Positions 26,613 through 35,504 of a DNA stretch of 64,000 nucleotides are shown one piece after another (positions within the stretch are counted from its first letter, which is position 1; every line of letters starts with the position of its first letter). The position numbers and the translations under genes are program-made. The DNA comes from Leptolyngbyaceae cyanobacterium RM1_1_2. Its GTDB lineage: Bacteria > Cyanobacteriota > Cyanobacteriia > Phormidesmidales > Phormidesmidaceae. Below the pieces are notes generated by a model that did no database searches, was not told the DNA's origin, and saw only the letters and a program-made list of their open reading frames with translations. Location: the NCBI GenBank assembly GCA_012032345.1, contig JAAUQI010000024.1, forward strand, positions 1 to 64,000, read 5' to 3'.

Positions 26613-28073
26613 CTAGCGAGGCTGAGCCTGTAGCAGTTCACTTAGCTCTGTCTGCAGCAGCGACCAGTGAGTTTCAGTTTCAAGCTGCTGCAAAATTTCC
26701 TGCATGACCGTGCTCAAACCCTGAGGTTCCCAGCTACAGCCCTGAGCCAGGTAGCGTTTAGCCGCCTGCCCTACAGCGTAGGTGCCGTAACCTGCCGCCC
26801 CCGCTTGGGCTGTCATGGCCCCGGTATAAGCCAATAGACCAGAGGGGCTGTCAAAAATGCTAAAGGCGGCAGCTGCACTTTTACCCAGCCCTAGCAGCAG
26901 GCTGCTACCCAATTCACTCAGGGCCAGGGTACCTGAACTGCGCACCACAGAGCGCCATAGGCGATTGGCTTCATGCCCGGTCATAGGCAGACCATACAGG
27001 CGGGCCAGTGAGCGAATCATCCAGAGATCAGCAGCAATACCCCCCAGCAAATCGACGATAGCAAAAGGATTCAGAGCCACCACCAGAGCCTTGTACTGGG
27101 CAAATCGCAAAATTAGCTGCTCGGCTTGCTCGGCCTGTAGATCAACGGCAGTTTGAGCCAAGTCAGCCTCAATCGGATGGGCTTGGGAAAGGGCATTGAG
27201 CGTCATCAGCGATCGCCCCTGATGCTGAGCCAGCTCTAACAAAGCCTGTTTGAGTTCAGCAATCTGCGGCGCTGGGGTTTCCCACTCTTCGCTGAGGCGA
27301 CCGTCTGGCCATTCAACCCTGACGCGCACTGGGGCAGGCTCAGCCGCCACGCGCACAATTTGATCTGGCAGCAGCTTTTCAAGTGATTCCTGAACGCTCG
27401 ACTTTTGCCAAAAACTCTGAAGGCTACGATACAGGCTGTGGCGATCGCTGTCTGGATAAAGGTCTATTTTGTTGAACACCAGCAGCAGCGGTTTTCGCAT
27501 CTGCCGCAGCGCTACCAGGGCGGTATATTCAGTCTGCGTGATATCCCCTGCTACCACAAACAAAATCAGGTCGGCAGATTGGGCAATGGTTTGGGCCATT
27601 TCTCCCCGCACCTGTCCCTCGACTTCATCTAGCCCCGGCGTGTCAATCAGCTCTAGCTGTAGCGGCAGGCTGCTGTCGTGAATGTCTTCGATCGCAGGTT
27701 TCCAGTAAACCGAGCGGGGCCACTGAGTAACGCCGTTAAGCGGCCCCGTCTGCAAGATTTTCTCCCCCAGCAGCGCATTGAGAACGGCAGATTTGCCTCG
27801 GCTCACCAAACCAAAGACGGCTACCCGCAGCACGGATGTTTCTAGGCGACAGGCGATCGCCGTGAGCTGATCGACCCCAGTTTTAAGCACGGCCTGTCTC
27901 TGCAGGTCGCCTGGGCTATCTAGCGGTAGAAGCAGTTTGGGGCTATAGCGATCGACGGTGCGGCGCAGACTGATACCAGCCTGTTTCAGCAGCAGGGTGG
28001 CACGATCAGAGCCGACAACGCTGAGACGCGAGTCTTTTGGGGGAGAGGCAGGGGAAGAAGGGGCTGTACTCAA
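26613..28073 (-). CDS. Era/dynamin-like membrane GTPase with C-terminal DUF697-type domain
   Basis: 486 residues from a TTG that overlaps the TGA of the upstream gene as TTGA. The GTPase motifs are complete: G1 GLVSRGKSA (about 88-96), G3 DTPG (about 151), G4 NKID (about 204). The C-terminal third is hydrophobic helical, with ALNPFAIVDLLGGIAADLWM and GAAGYGTYAVGQAAKRYL, as in cyanobacterial DUF697 GTPases, so it probably binds membranes. It is the second gene of a leftward pair of paralogues and is translationally coupled to the first. Function unknown; membrane remodelling or stress roles are guesses. Confidence 0.85.
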   Translation of the reverse strand: MSTAPSSPASPPKDSRLSVVGSDRATLLLKQAGISLRRTVDRYSPKLLLPLDSPGDLQRQAVLKTGVDQLTAIACRLETSVLRVAVFGLVSRGKSAVLNALLGEKILQTGPLNGVTQWPRSVYWKPAIEDIHDSSLPLQLELIDTPGLDEVEGQVRGEMAQTIAQSADLILFVVAGDITQTEYTALVALRQMRKPLLLVFNKIDLYPDSDRHSLYRSLQSFWQKSSVQESLEKLLPDQIVRVAAEPAPVRVRVEWPDGRLSEEWETPAPQIAELKQALLELAQHQGRSLMTLNALSQAHPIEADLAQTAVDLQAEQAEQLILRFAQYKALVVALNPFAIVDLLGGIAADLWMIRSLARLYGLPMTGHEANRLWRSVVRSSGTLALSELGSSLLLGLGKSAAAAFSIFDSPSGLLAYTGAMTAQAGAAGYGTYAVGQAAKRYLAQGCSWEPQGLSTVMQEILQQLETETHWSLLQTELSELLQAQPR

Positions 28074-29579
28074 GAGGCTGCAAGTTCGACTGAAGGGGCC
28101 AGAGAGTCTGTTTTAGCACCTGTGGAGGGCAGGGATGAAGCAGGTAAGTTTTGGAACCGGGCGATCGCCTGCTGTAGGAGTCCGCGCAGCATAACAGGCT
28201 GGCCTGTGCGCTGAAAAACTGCCCTGAGGGTTTCGCCAATTTTGTCCCAGGCTAATGTCCCGGCAGCAGGCTGTAGGCTTTGGGCTTCAAAAAATTCGAT
28301 TAAACTAAGTCCGGCTAAGCGGGTGAGATAGGCTGCACTGACGCCCTGTAAGAAGCCTCCAGCCACGTAGGTCACCGTGCTGCTTTTGAGCAGGGCACTG
28401 AGAGCCTGGGTAGACAGCTCCACTAGCCCCAGCTTAACCATAACGCCTGCTAGCGTACCGGCGGCAGCTTTACCCTGCTCTAGGGTAAAGGTCTGGCCGT
28501 AAATCGCGCCTAAATCTACCACTAGCTGCGCGTTGATGGCTCCGGTTGCCAGCAGATCTAACGTCGGCAGCGGATTGGCAAAGGCAGCGGCGGCAGCGAT
28601 CCACTGCATCTGCTCAACCATGGGCTGAGCGCGATCGCGGCGAATCTGATTGAGCTGGGCCTGTACTGACTGCTGCAGAGCCTGGGCCTGTCGCAGGGTC
28701 GTCGCTAAAATTAGCTGCTGCGCCTGCTGGCTCAGACAGGTGCTGAGCTGGTCGCTTAGAGCGCTCACGTCAGGAGTTTCAGCTTCCCAGCGCTCGGTGA
28801 CTGTGCCATCCGCCTGATACTGCCGTACCTTGAGCGGGTTGGGGCAGGTGGCGATCGCGGCTAGCTGAGCGGTCGGGGCGATCGCCACCTGCCGAGTTTC
28901 TAGCTTTTGCAGCATAACGGCGCGCTCAATGGGCGGATACTGGTCTTGTTTGTTGAACACCAGCACAACCTGATGAGACTGGGCCAGCGCTGCAGCGTTT
29001 TTAGCTCTGAGTCGGTGAGATCGTTAGCCGTGACAAACAGGAGCAAATCTTGATCTTGAAGCTGGCTTTGAATCTCGGCGGGCCAGCCCTGATCGGGCAT
29101 CAGCGCGGCTACCTCCCTTAGCATCACCGCCTGAGACTGCTGAGGCGCCAGTGAGTATTGAGGTAGGCTGCCAGCGCCGTTTTGCCGGTGCCTTTGTTGC
29201 CCAAAATTCCGATGTGCAGCGTGTCGCGGTTGAGCATAGGTTCTAGAGCCTGCCGCTGCGATCGCAGCGAATCCAGAGCGATCGCAGACATCTTGGCCGA
29301 AGTGACTGTCTCAATCTCACGGGCCAGGGTCTCAATTGCCGTGTCGATCTGGGCAAAAGCCGTTTTAACCGCAGCCTCATCTACAACTCCAGCCAAGTCT
29401 AGCAGCAGTGGCTGGCGCTGCCGCTGCCACCACCACAGACCTGAACTAAGGGCGATCGCGCTCAGTAATGTTGTCTCGTTAAATATAGAATGCTGCACAA
29501 TATTTAGCATCCAGGCCGATGCCGTCAGCCCTAGGCCCCCAACCAAAAGCGGACGTTTAATTTTCATACCCATTGCCAT
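28070..29579 (-). pseudogene. Paralogous membrane GTPase, interrupted by two frameshifts
   Basis: Three consecutive frames together form one protein of about 500 residues. First: two N-terminal membrane spans and the P-loop ILGNKGTGKTAL. Second: QDQDLLLFVTANDLTDSEL. Third: VLVFNKQDQYPP (G4) and the DUF697-like hydrophobic C-terminus. One missing base at 29148-29149 (GG in the coding strand where GGG would keep frame) and one at the A5 tract 28998-29002 (A6 needed) separate them. No DTPG motif is visible between P-loop and G4, so even the repaired protein lacks a standard switch II. Either a recent pseudogene or a sequencing artefact. ATGs at 29579 and 29567 are both possible starts. Confidence 0.8.
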
Positions 29580-29774
29580 ACCCAACACCAGCTAAACCCG
29601 TTCTCAGTGCTGCCAATCAGCCTTCCTTTATTCTATCGAGGCAGCGGTGGCACTTTAAAGGTGAGGATACCGAATCTATACGCCTGAAGATACAAATATT
29701 TAGAGTTTCTTTATGCAGCGACATTCTGACTAAGATGACAGGGTATAGTCAATCTGAAGTTCTATAAGTCAACG

Positions 29775-30425
29775 GTGGCGCAATCCTCGCCTGAATCTGC
29801 TAGAGTCCTCGCTATCCTCAATGGAAAAGGTGGGGTTGGAAAAACCACAACTGCGATTAATCTAGCGGCTATTTTTTCGCAGCGCATGAGTGTCCTGCTA
29901 GTAGACGCTGATCCGCAGGGTTCGGCCACTTGGTGGTTTGAGCGAGGAAATCATCAGCTAGGATTTGACTGTACTCAAGAAACAAATCCAACGCTGCTCT
30001 CTCAGCTGCGGCAGGTTTCTAACTATAAGCTGATTGTAGTAGATACTCCGCCAGCCCTTAGCTCTGAAGCGCTGCGAGTAGTCATTCCACTTGCTGACTA
30101 CCTGCTTTTGCCCACGCCTCCTGCCCCTATGGATCTAGCAGCCCTGGTTGCGACCGTCAAAGATGCTGTAGTGCCAACGGGCATCAGCCATCGGGTTTTG
30201 CTCACAAAAGTAGACGCCCGCAGCCTGGGAGAAGCTCAAGAAGCTCAGAATACTCTAACAGAGCTGAAAATTCCTGCCTGCCAGTCTGTCATCAGAGCTT
30301 ACAAAGCCCATGAGCGAGCTGCGCTTGAAGGGGTTGCGATTACTCAGTGGCGGGGTCGGCAGGCCCGTTCTGCCCAGAACGACTATCACAGCGTTGCCGA
30401 TGAAATACAGCAAGATTGGAGATGA
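29775..30425 (+). CDS. mcdA: McdA-type ParA ATPase (carboxysome positioning)
   Basis: 216 residues from a GTG. A ParA/MinD ATPase with the deviant Walker [13 protein letters not shown] (about 17-28), including the signature Lys, Walker A' [12 protein letters not shown] (about 42-53) and a Walker B-like IVVDTPPAL. McdA binds the nucleoid with ATP and is cleared by McdB bound to carboxysomes, which spaces carboxysomes along the cell. The signature Lys marks the widespread type 2 form. The identification rests on the next gene, which has McdB features; alone this would only be a small ParA protein. No carboxysome genes are near. Confidence 0.82.
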   Translation: MAQSSPESARVLAILNGKGGVGKTTTAINLAAIFSQRMSVLLVDADPQGSATWWFERGNHQLGFDCTQETNPTLLSQLRQVSNYKLIVVDTPPALSSEALRVVIPLADYLLLPTPPAPMDLAALVATVKDAVVPTGISHRVLLTKVDARSLGEAQEAQNTLTELKIPACQSVIRAYKAHERAALEGVAITQWRGRQARSAQNDYHSVADEIQQDWR

Positions 30426-30427
30426 TT

Positions 30428-31102
30428 ATGACTAAAAAACGCCTGTCTGACCTGCTCCGAGAAGAAGCTGACAAGCCCGAAGAAACAGCTGAAAATCAGG
30501 CCGATGAAACCGCCTCAAAATTAGCTGAATCGGCTCAACCTCAGCCCGACAGCCGTAACTCTCGTAGCCGTGGCCCCACCAAAGCCGATTTAGAAAAGCA
30601 GGTGGCTGAGCTAGAAACCGCTGTAGCAGAATTTGGCGATCGCGAGGCTGATACGGCCAAGCGTACTGAAGGACTCAAAGCTGATTTGGGTAAGCAGCAA
30701 GAGCTAATTTTTCAGCTTAAAGAAAAGCTGGAGAAAAGTGAGGCCGCTGCCAAAGAAACTGCCGAGCAGCTGAAACAAGCTACCGGCGAACTCAAAGCTG
30801 CCAAAAAGACTATTCTGCAGATGACAGCAGCGGCTAAACCTGGGTCTGAACCGCAGGCCCTGACTGAAAAATCAGACCCCAAACTAAATCCCAGGCAGCC
30901 TGTCGCCACTCAGGTCAAGACTTCCCCAGCCGCTCCAGAACTGCAAAGCACAGCCGGACAGCGTCAGCAGCTAGCCCTGAGTTCTCGGCCACCAGAGGCT
31001 CGTCCATCAGCGGCCCGTCTGCCAGCAGCACTGCCTCGCTATGTGGCTCCCGCAGCACAGCCTGAAATGCTCACAGATGACGAAATCGGCTGGGTTGATT
31101 AG
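30428..31102 (+). CDS. mcdB: McdB-type carboxysome positioning adaptor
   Basis: 224 residues from ATG 30428; a GGAGAT ribosome site that overlaps the mcdA stop precedes it, so the ATG at 30416 is not needed. A basic N-terminal helix (TKKRLSDLLREEADK), a low-complexity acidic part, a coiled coil rich in Lys, Glu and Gln (about 52-130), and a Pro/Ala/Gln-rich disordered tail. It ends in TDDEIGWVD: an invariant Trp between acidic residues at the extreme C-terminus is the known mark of McdB. McdB forms condensates, loads on carboxysomes and stimulates McdA. Its two-base distance from mcdA implies coupled translation. Confidence 0.85.
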   Translation: MTKKRLSDLLREEADKPEETAENQADETASKLAESAQPQPDSRNSRSRGPTKADLEKQVAELETAVAEFGDREADTAKRTEGLKADLGKQQELIFQLKEKLEKSEAAAKETAEQLKQATGELKAAKKTILQMTAAAKPGSEPQALTEKSDPKLNPRQPVATQVKTSPAAPELQSTAGQRQQLALSSRPPEARPSAARLPAALPRYVAPAAQPEMLTDDEIGWVD

Positions 31103-31105
31103 AGT

Positions 31106-32260
31106 CTACTGCACCTGAATCTTTGCCAGTACGGTCTGCTGATAGTAGTGGGCTAGAATTTGCCTATAGTCCAGCCCCTGAGAGGCCAGATTATAGGCTC
31201 CCCACTGGCTCAGGCCAATGCCATGCCCAAAGCCTCGCCCCCGAACCTCTACCCCGCCTCCGGCAACAACCTGTAGAGAAAAGAGGGTGCTTCTTAGACC
31301 CAGGGCACTGCGCAGTTCGTCGCCGCTAAGGACTCGGGTACCCGCATCTCCCCGCAGGCGCATGGTCACCACGCGACCTCTAGGGGTCGTGCGCTCGGGT
31401 ACAGCCGATATCAGGTTGCCGATGCCTGTAACCCGCCGCCGAAACTGATCGGCACTGAAGCTTTCTGTCCACTCGTAGACCGGGGCACCTTCGTCATAGT
31501 CTTTGACGCCTCGCAGATAGGGCAGCGGCTGCATCCAAACATCCTCAACATTCTCGGTGTAGCCGCCTGAGGAGGAGTGAAAAACCGCCTCAATAATCTG
31601 GCCACCGTAGGTGAGCACCTGACCTGCCGTGGCGTCTACAGCAATGTGGGTAGACTCGGTTTCGTCTGTTAAGCCTCGATAGACCTGCCAAGTGGTGGTT
31701 CCCCCGACGTCGTAAAGCGCGTTGCTGGCAGTCTGCCGCTTATATAGGGCGTAAGATCGAGCGGCTACTGCTTGGGCCTGTAGCGCCTGGATGGGCCAGC
31801 TAGTGGGCATCTCGCCGCCTAGAACGCTGTAGAGATAAGCTTCTAAATCAACGTAATTGATTGCTATGAGTCCAGAGCTGGTAGGCATAACCAAAACCCG
31901 GCCCCGATACCAGCGATCGCCGATATAAACATAGCCGCCTGCATCTGGCTCCACCCAAAAGGCGTCTCCCTCCCAGTCACCGAAGGCTACCTGCCCGCTG
32001 TCATAGTCTGCGACCATTGCCTGCTGTTCGGGTAGCTGCCAGAGCGCCTGGCCCGAAGTGTCTCGAATCACAGCGCTGGTAGAGCTGCCTATAGTTACCT
32101 GGTCAACCCCGTTACGAATAGCAACCCGCAGTTCTAGCTGGGCGCGGGCAGGCAAGACCATTAGGAGCCACACAAAGAAAGCTCCCCACCAGGGAGAACT
32201 TTTTTGCAGCAGAGACTTAAATTGAAAAGTCAGGAATTGAGATGAGCTTTGAGCAGCCAT
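31106..32260 (-). CDS. SpoIID/LytB domain protein
   Basis: 384 residues with a signal peptide (about 18-40, SPWWGAFFVWLLMVLPARA). The SpoIID domain runs from about 130 to the end: YLYSVLGGEMPTSWPIQALQAQ, AVAARSYALYKRQT, AVFHSSSGGYTENVEDVW, YLRGVKDYDEGAP and RGRGFGHGIGLSQWGAYNLA. In Bacillus SpoIID is a lytic transglycosylase that cuts peptidoglycan; cyanobacterial relatives are presumed to act on the cell wall. The stop comes 4 bases from the convergent mcdB stop. The adjacent gene on the same strand is a peptidoglycan hydrolase. Confidence 0.92.
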   Translation of the reverse strand: MAAQSSSQFLTFQFKSLLQKSSPWWGAFFVWLLMVLPARAQLELRVAIRNGVDQVTIGSSTSAVIRDTSGQALWQLPEQQAMVADYDSGQVAFGDWEGDAFWVEPDAGGYVYIGDRWYRGRVLVMPTSSGLIAINYVDLEAYLYSVLGGEMPTSWPIQALQAQAVAARSYALYKRQTASNALYDVGGTTTWQVYRGLTDETESTHIAVDATAGQVLTYGGQIIEAVFHSSSGGYTENVEDVWMQPLPYLRGVKDYDEGAPVYEWTESFSADQFRRRVTGIGNLISAVPERTTPRGRVVTMRLRGDAGTRVLSGDELRSALGLRSTLFSLQVVAGGGVEVRGRGFGHGIGLSQWGAYNLASQGLDYRQILAHYYQQTVLAKIQVQ

Positions 32261-32472
32261 AAAGACAGTCTGCCTTTTGCTATAGGGTTTGCTGTTGATA
32301 TAAGACGGGCGTCAGGCTAAGAAATTCCTCTACCCTAAATGGATTATGAAGGACAGAATAACGTCAAAGTTCCGTAATTACTCGGAACCTGAGTATTGAG
32401 TTTTTGAGCTGAGAATATTGTCTCTTTACCTTAAGCAACTGTCTACTGCCCAAATCAGGAATTTTAGCTGTG

Positions 32473-33835
32473 CTAAAAGAAGCCTGCCGTTTCATAAAGG
32501 CGTCTCAATAGCGACAGAATTTTGTCCCCATAGTTAGGATCTGCCGTCCAGCGTCCACTGAGCTGTCGCACCAGAGGGGCAATGCCGCGAGGGACAAAGC
32601 GAAAGCGCGGATCCACGACTTCTTGCACTATCGGCTCAATGCTGGCGTAAGCTTTGAGATGCTGTATCTGTGCCCGCACCCCCAGACGGGCGCTGGTGAA
32701 GCTAGCACCGTTGGGATCTCCCCCGGCAGCGCCTAACCCACCAAAATTGTAGCTAGTCGGGCTGAGGTTGCCTGTAAATCGTAAAAAACCGGTTTCGATA
32801 CACATCTGGCAAAAGGCAATGTCATAGTTGACCCCTTCGATGGTGGCTTCTTCGCGGTAGAGCTTGGGCACATCTTGAAAATTATCAAGGGCTTTCTCGT
32901 TATTAGACTTGAGAAACATCATTAGCTGCACTTCTGAAGTGTTGCCGTGGCCCATGATGCTGTCGATCAGGCCAGGGCAAATTTTTAGGGTCACCAGCGA
33001 TCGCAGCAGCAGCGTCCGGGTTGCCGCGTCCCATCCGACAGAAATGTTGGCATCACGCAGATCAATCGCTTTGACATAAACTACGTTGCCGTAGCGTACT
33101 CGACGCACATCTGGGTTGTTAGCCAGATTCACCCCTAGCTGATCAACCACGTCAATGGGAATGTAGGCATTATTGTTGATGACGATGCCCTTTTCACCGT
33201 ATAGTCCCCCGTTGATACTGATATTGACTTCCGGGTAAACGACTGTCCCGTCGGCGGGGGGGGGCGTTGTTGGCAACGGCTCGGCTCCAAGCCGCCAAAC
33301 CATCGGCAATGCCGAGGGCAATCTCTCGACGACGATTTTGCAGCAGACCGAGGTCGCTGGGGTTACTTAAAAAAGCCACTTCCATTAGCAAAGAGGGGCC
33401 AACTATTTGACGACAAAAAGCAAGGCTACCTAGTCCAGAGGTGGTGTCAGGTTTGGCTCCTCGGCTGGGTAGCTGAGGCACTCGTCGCAGCAGCGCCAGC
33501 AGCAGCAGCTCTGCCTGATTACGACGAACTTCGTTGTTGGCAATGTAGAAAACCGTAGCGCCTCTAGCCACCGGATCGAGTGAATTGCTGGCGTGAATTT
33601 CTAAAGCTACATCTCCAGCACTATAGCGGGCATTGATCCAGGCAATACTTTGATCGGCGCTGAGGTCATCTGGTACAGACAGTGTCGTAAAACCGCGCGA
33701 TCGCAGCTCAGGAATTACCAAATCTCGAATTTGAATCATCTCCTTAGCTTCGTTAGTCGCGCCCGAGACAATACCTGGATCAAAGACGCCCTTTTCCAAA
33801 CCGCCGTGGCCCGCTGAAACAAAAATTTTTCCCAT
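32473..33835 (-). pseudogene. Amidase_3 plus glucosaminidase peptidoglycan hydrolase, frameshifted at a G9 tract
   Basis: One gene read in two frames. From ATG 33835 the first frame gives an N-acetylmuramoyl-L-alanine amidase domain (KIFVSAGHGGLEKGVFDPG with zinc His, ALEIHASNS, LLMEVAFLSNPSD with the late Glu) to about residue 195. The second frame carries a copper-amine-oxidase-like domain (ISINGGLYGEKGIVINN) and a C-terminal glucosaminidase domain (EATIEGVNYDIAFCQMCIETGF, NFGGLGA). The break is the nine-base G tract at 33256-33264 (C9 in the coding strand); eight would join the frames. The first frame alone gives an intact amidase with a basic tail. Expression may switch by slippage, or one base may be an assembly error. 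Confidence 0.85.
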
Positions 33836-33976
33836 CTCAGTTCCTCACATCGGACAGTGCCGCCGCACCTGAGTGTAGCTGATACGGCGCTCTGTCTGGC
33901 AAGGATACCGTAATCAGCGGCCTAGTTGACGCTGTGAGCAAGAGATTACCGGGACTGTCTGTGATTTCTGGCTAAT

Positions 33977-34459
33977 TTACGTCACAGGCAGTTCAGCTAC
34001 GTCTGAACCCATAGACAAAATCACGGTCTGAGCAAACTCAGCTTTCTCCTGAGCGCTTGAGGTCTGCAGCGATCGCCAAACAGCCTCAGCCCGCTCTGAG
34101 AGCGCATAGTCCTCGGGAGGTGCAAGGGCCTTGCGCTGCTCTATAGCCTGAGCCAGTTCGTACCAGAAAGCTAGCTGCACGTTGCGATCGAGGCCGCTAT
34201 ATCCTCGCCCAAAGCGCGTATCAGCTTTTGCCACTATGTCGCGGACAATTGCCAGCCGCTGAGGTTTGTCAATTTGCAAAAGCTTTTGCAGAAATAGCTG
34301 GGCTGTCTGAGGCGTGATCTGATCAGCAGTTGCGATCGCCTCGGCTTTTTCCATTTGGTGAAAGAGCTGCCAGAGTATTGATAGCTGATCGTCTACGGGT
34401 AGCTGCCTAAACTGCTGTACGAGTTTGTCACTGCTGCTTTCACTTTGAATATTTGCCAT
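33977..34459 (-). CDS. Helical carotenoid protein (OCP N-terminal domain homologue)
   Basis: 160 residues from ATG 34459, with AAGGAA six bases before; the longer frame to 34627 runs through a repeat and is not used. The whole protein matches the all-helical N-domain of the orange carotenoid protein: LPVDDQLSILWQLFHQME (OCP W41 corresponds to Trp 30, Y44 to Phe 33), ADTRFGRGYSGLDRNVQLAFWYELAQ (W110 corresponds to Trp 99, Y111 to Tyr 100) and APPEDYALSERAEAV. Such stand-alone N-domains bind a carotenoid and quench singlet oxygen or phycobilisome excitation. No C-terminal-domain homologue or full OCP is in the window. The clade cannot be assigned. Confidence 0.85.
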   Translation of the reverse strand: MANIQSESSSDKLVQQFRQLPVDDQLSILWQLFHQMEKAEAIATADQITPQTAQLFLQKLLQIDKPQRLAIVRDIVAKADTRFGRGYSGLDRNVQLAFWYELAQAIEQRKALAPPEDYALSERAEAVWRSLQTSSAQEKAEFAQTVILSMGSDVAELPVT

Positions 34460-34586
34460 GAATTGTTCCTTAGGGGCTGTGATAGAACTGGCTGAGTGTT
34501 TATGCCAGTTCTGAGTTTTGAGTGCTTTGGTGTGAGGGCTGCAAGTACCCCTCAGCCTTGAGATTTGAGGAATTGGATTTGCCTTT

Positions 34587-34622
34587 GGTAGGGTGGGCAC
34601 CGCCCACCTCATGGTTAATCTG
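34587..34622. repeat. Dispersed palindromic repeat, copy 2
   Basis: GGTAGGGTGGGC, a 3-base loop, GCCCACCT and a tail ending in AATCTG. It matches the unit at 7981-8018. It lies between the helical carotenoid gene and the SDR gene and overlaps neither call. Confidence 0.75.
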
Positions 34623-34623
34623 G

Positions 34624-35424
34624 TCACGACCAGGGTTCAAGGAAATCAGGATAGAGTGTGAGACCGCCGTCGATAAACAAAGTTTGTCCAGTGATATAGC
34701 TAGCTTCGTTTGAGGCTAAAAAAGCGACAGCAGCGGCCATTTCTTCGGGGCTGCCGACTCGCCGCATGGGAATGTGGGCTTCTACTTTAGCTCTCTCTTC
34801 TGAGTTATTGGCCCAGTCATTAATCGGTGTTGCGGTTGCCCCCGGCCCGATAGAATTTACCCGAATTCCCTTAGGCGCATACTCTAAGGCTAGGGTACGG
34901 GTCATATTTTCCAGACCGCCTTTGCTAACGGCATAGCCTACATACTGGGGGCGAGGAATAATTTCATGGACGCTGGAGTTGTTGATGATGATGCCGGGCT
35001 TGTTTTGAGCTAGAAAGTGCTGAATGGCTCGACGGGCACAGAGGTAAGCGCCCTTAAGGTTAACAGCTATTATGCGGTCAAACTTGTCAATGCCGATTTC
35101 GTGAGAAAGCCCTTGCATTTGAATGCCAGCATTGTTGATTAAAATATCCAGATCGCCAAAGCTAGCCAGAGTTTGCTCAAACATATTGGCAACGTCGTCA
35201 GGCTGAGAAACATCAGCCTGAATCACCAGATCTTTAACGCCGCAGTTTTGAATTTCGCCGCAGGCGTGGTCAATGAGTTTTTGAGTTTCAGCAGCCTCTT
35301 CTTCGCCACTGTAGTAGTTAATAGCCACATTGGCACCTTCTTGAGCAAAACGCACAGCGATCGCCCGTCCAATGCCGGTTGAGGCTCCAGTCACCAAAAC
35401 GTTTTTCCCCTTAAGCCCCTTCAT
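34624..35424 (-). CDS. SDR family oxidoreductase, glucose 1-dehydrogenase type
   Basis: 266 residues. Classical SDR: coenzyme motif VTGASTGIGRAIAVRFA (about 11-27), DVSQPDD, NNAGIQMQ (about 92-99), catalytic Ser in INNSSVHEI and YAVSKGGLENM with Tyr/Lys, then RVNSIGPGATATPIN and a C-terminal YITGQTLFIDGGLT. Closest in type to bacterial glucose 1-dehydrogenases, which oxidise beta-D-glucose with NAD(P), but substrate assignments in this family are unreliable. It lies upstream of the helical carotenoid protein gene on the same strand, with the palindromic repeat in the 164-base gap. Confidence 0.88.
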   Translation of the reverse strand: MKGLKGKNVLVTGASTGIGRAIAVRFAQEGANVAINYYSGEEEAAETQKLIDHACGEIQNCGVKDLVIQADVSQPDDVANMFEQTLASFGDLDILINNAGIQMQGLSHEIGIDKFDRIIAVNLKGAYLCARRAIQHFLAQNKPGIIINNSSVHEIIPRPQYVGYAVSKGGLENMTRTLALEYAPKGIRVNSIGPGATATPINDWANNSEERAKVEAHIPMRRVGSPEEMAAAVAFLASNEASYITGQTLFIDGGLTLYPDFLEPWS

Positions 35425-35504
35425 AGCAGTCCTTTGTAAAATCCCTGCTCAGCTTACTGGCCTAAGCAGGGTTACGCCTCGTGCTGGAGGTGGACATTGT
35501 GGGG

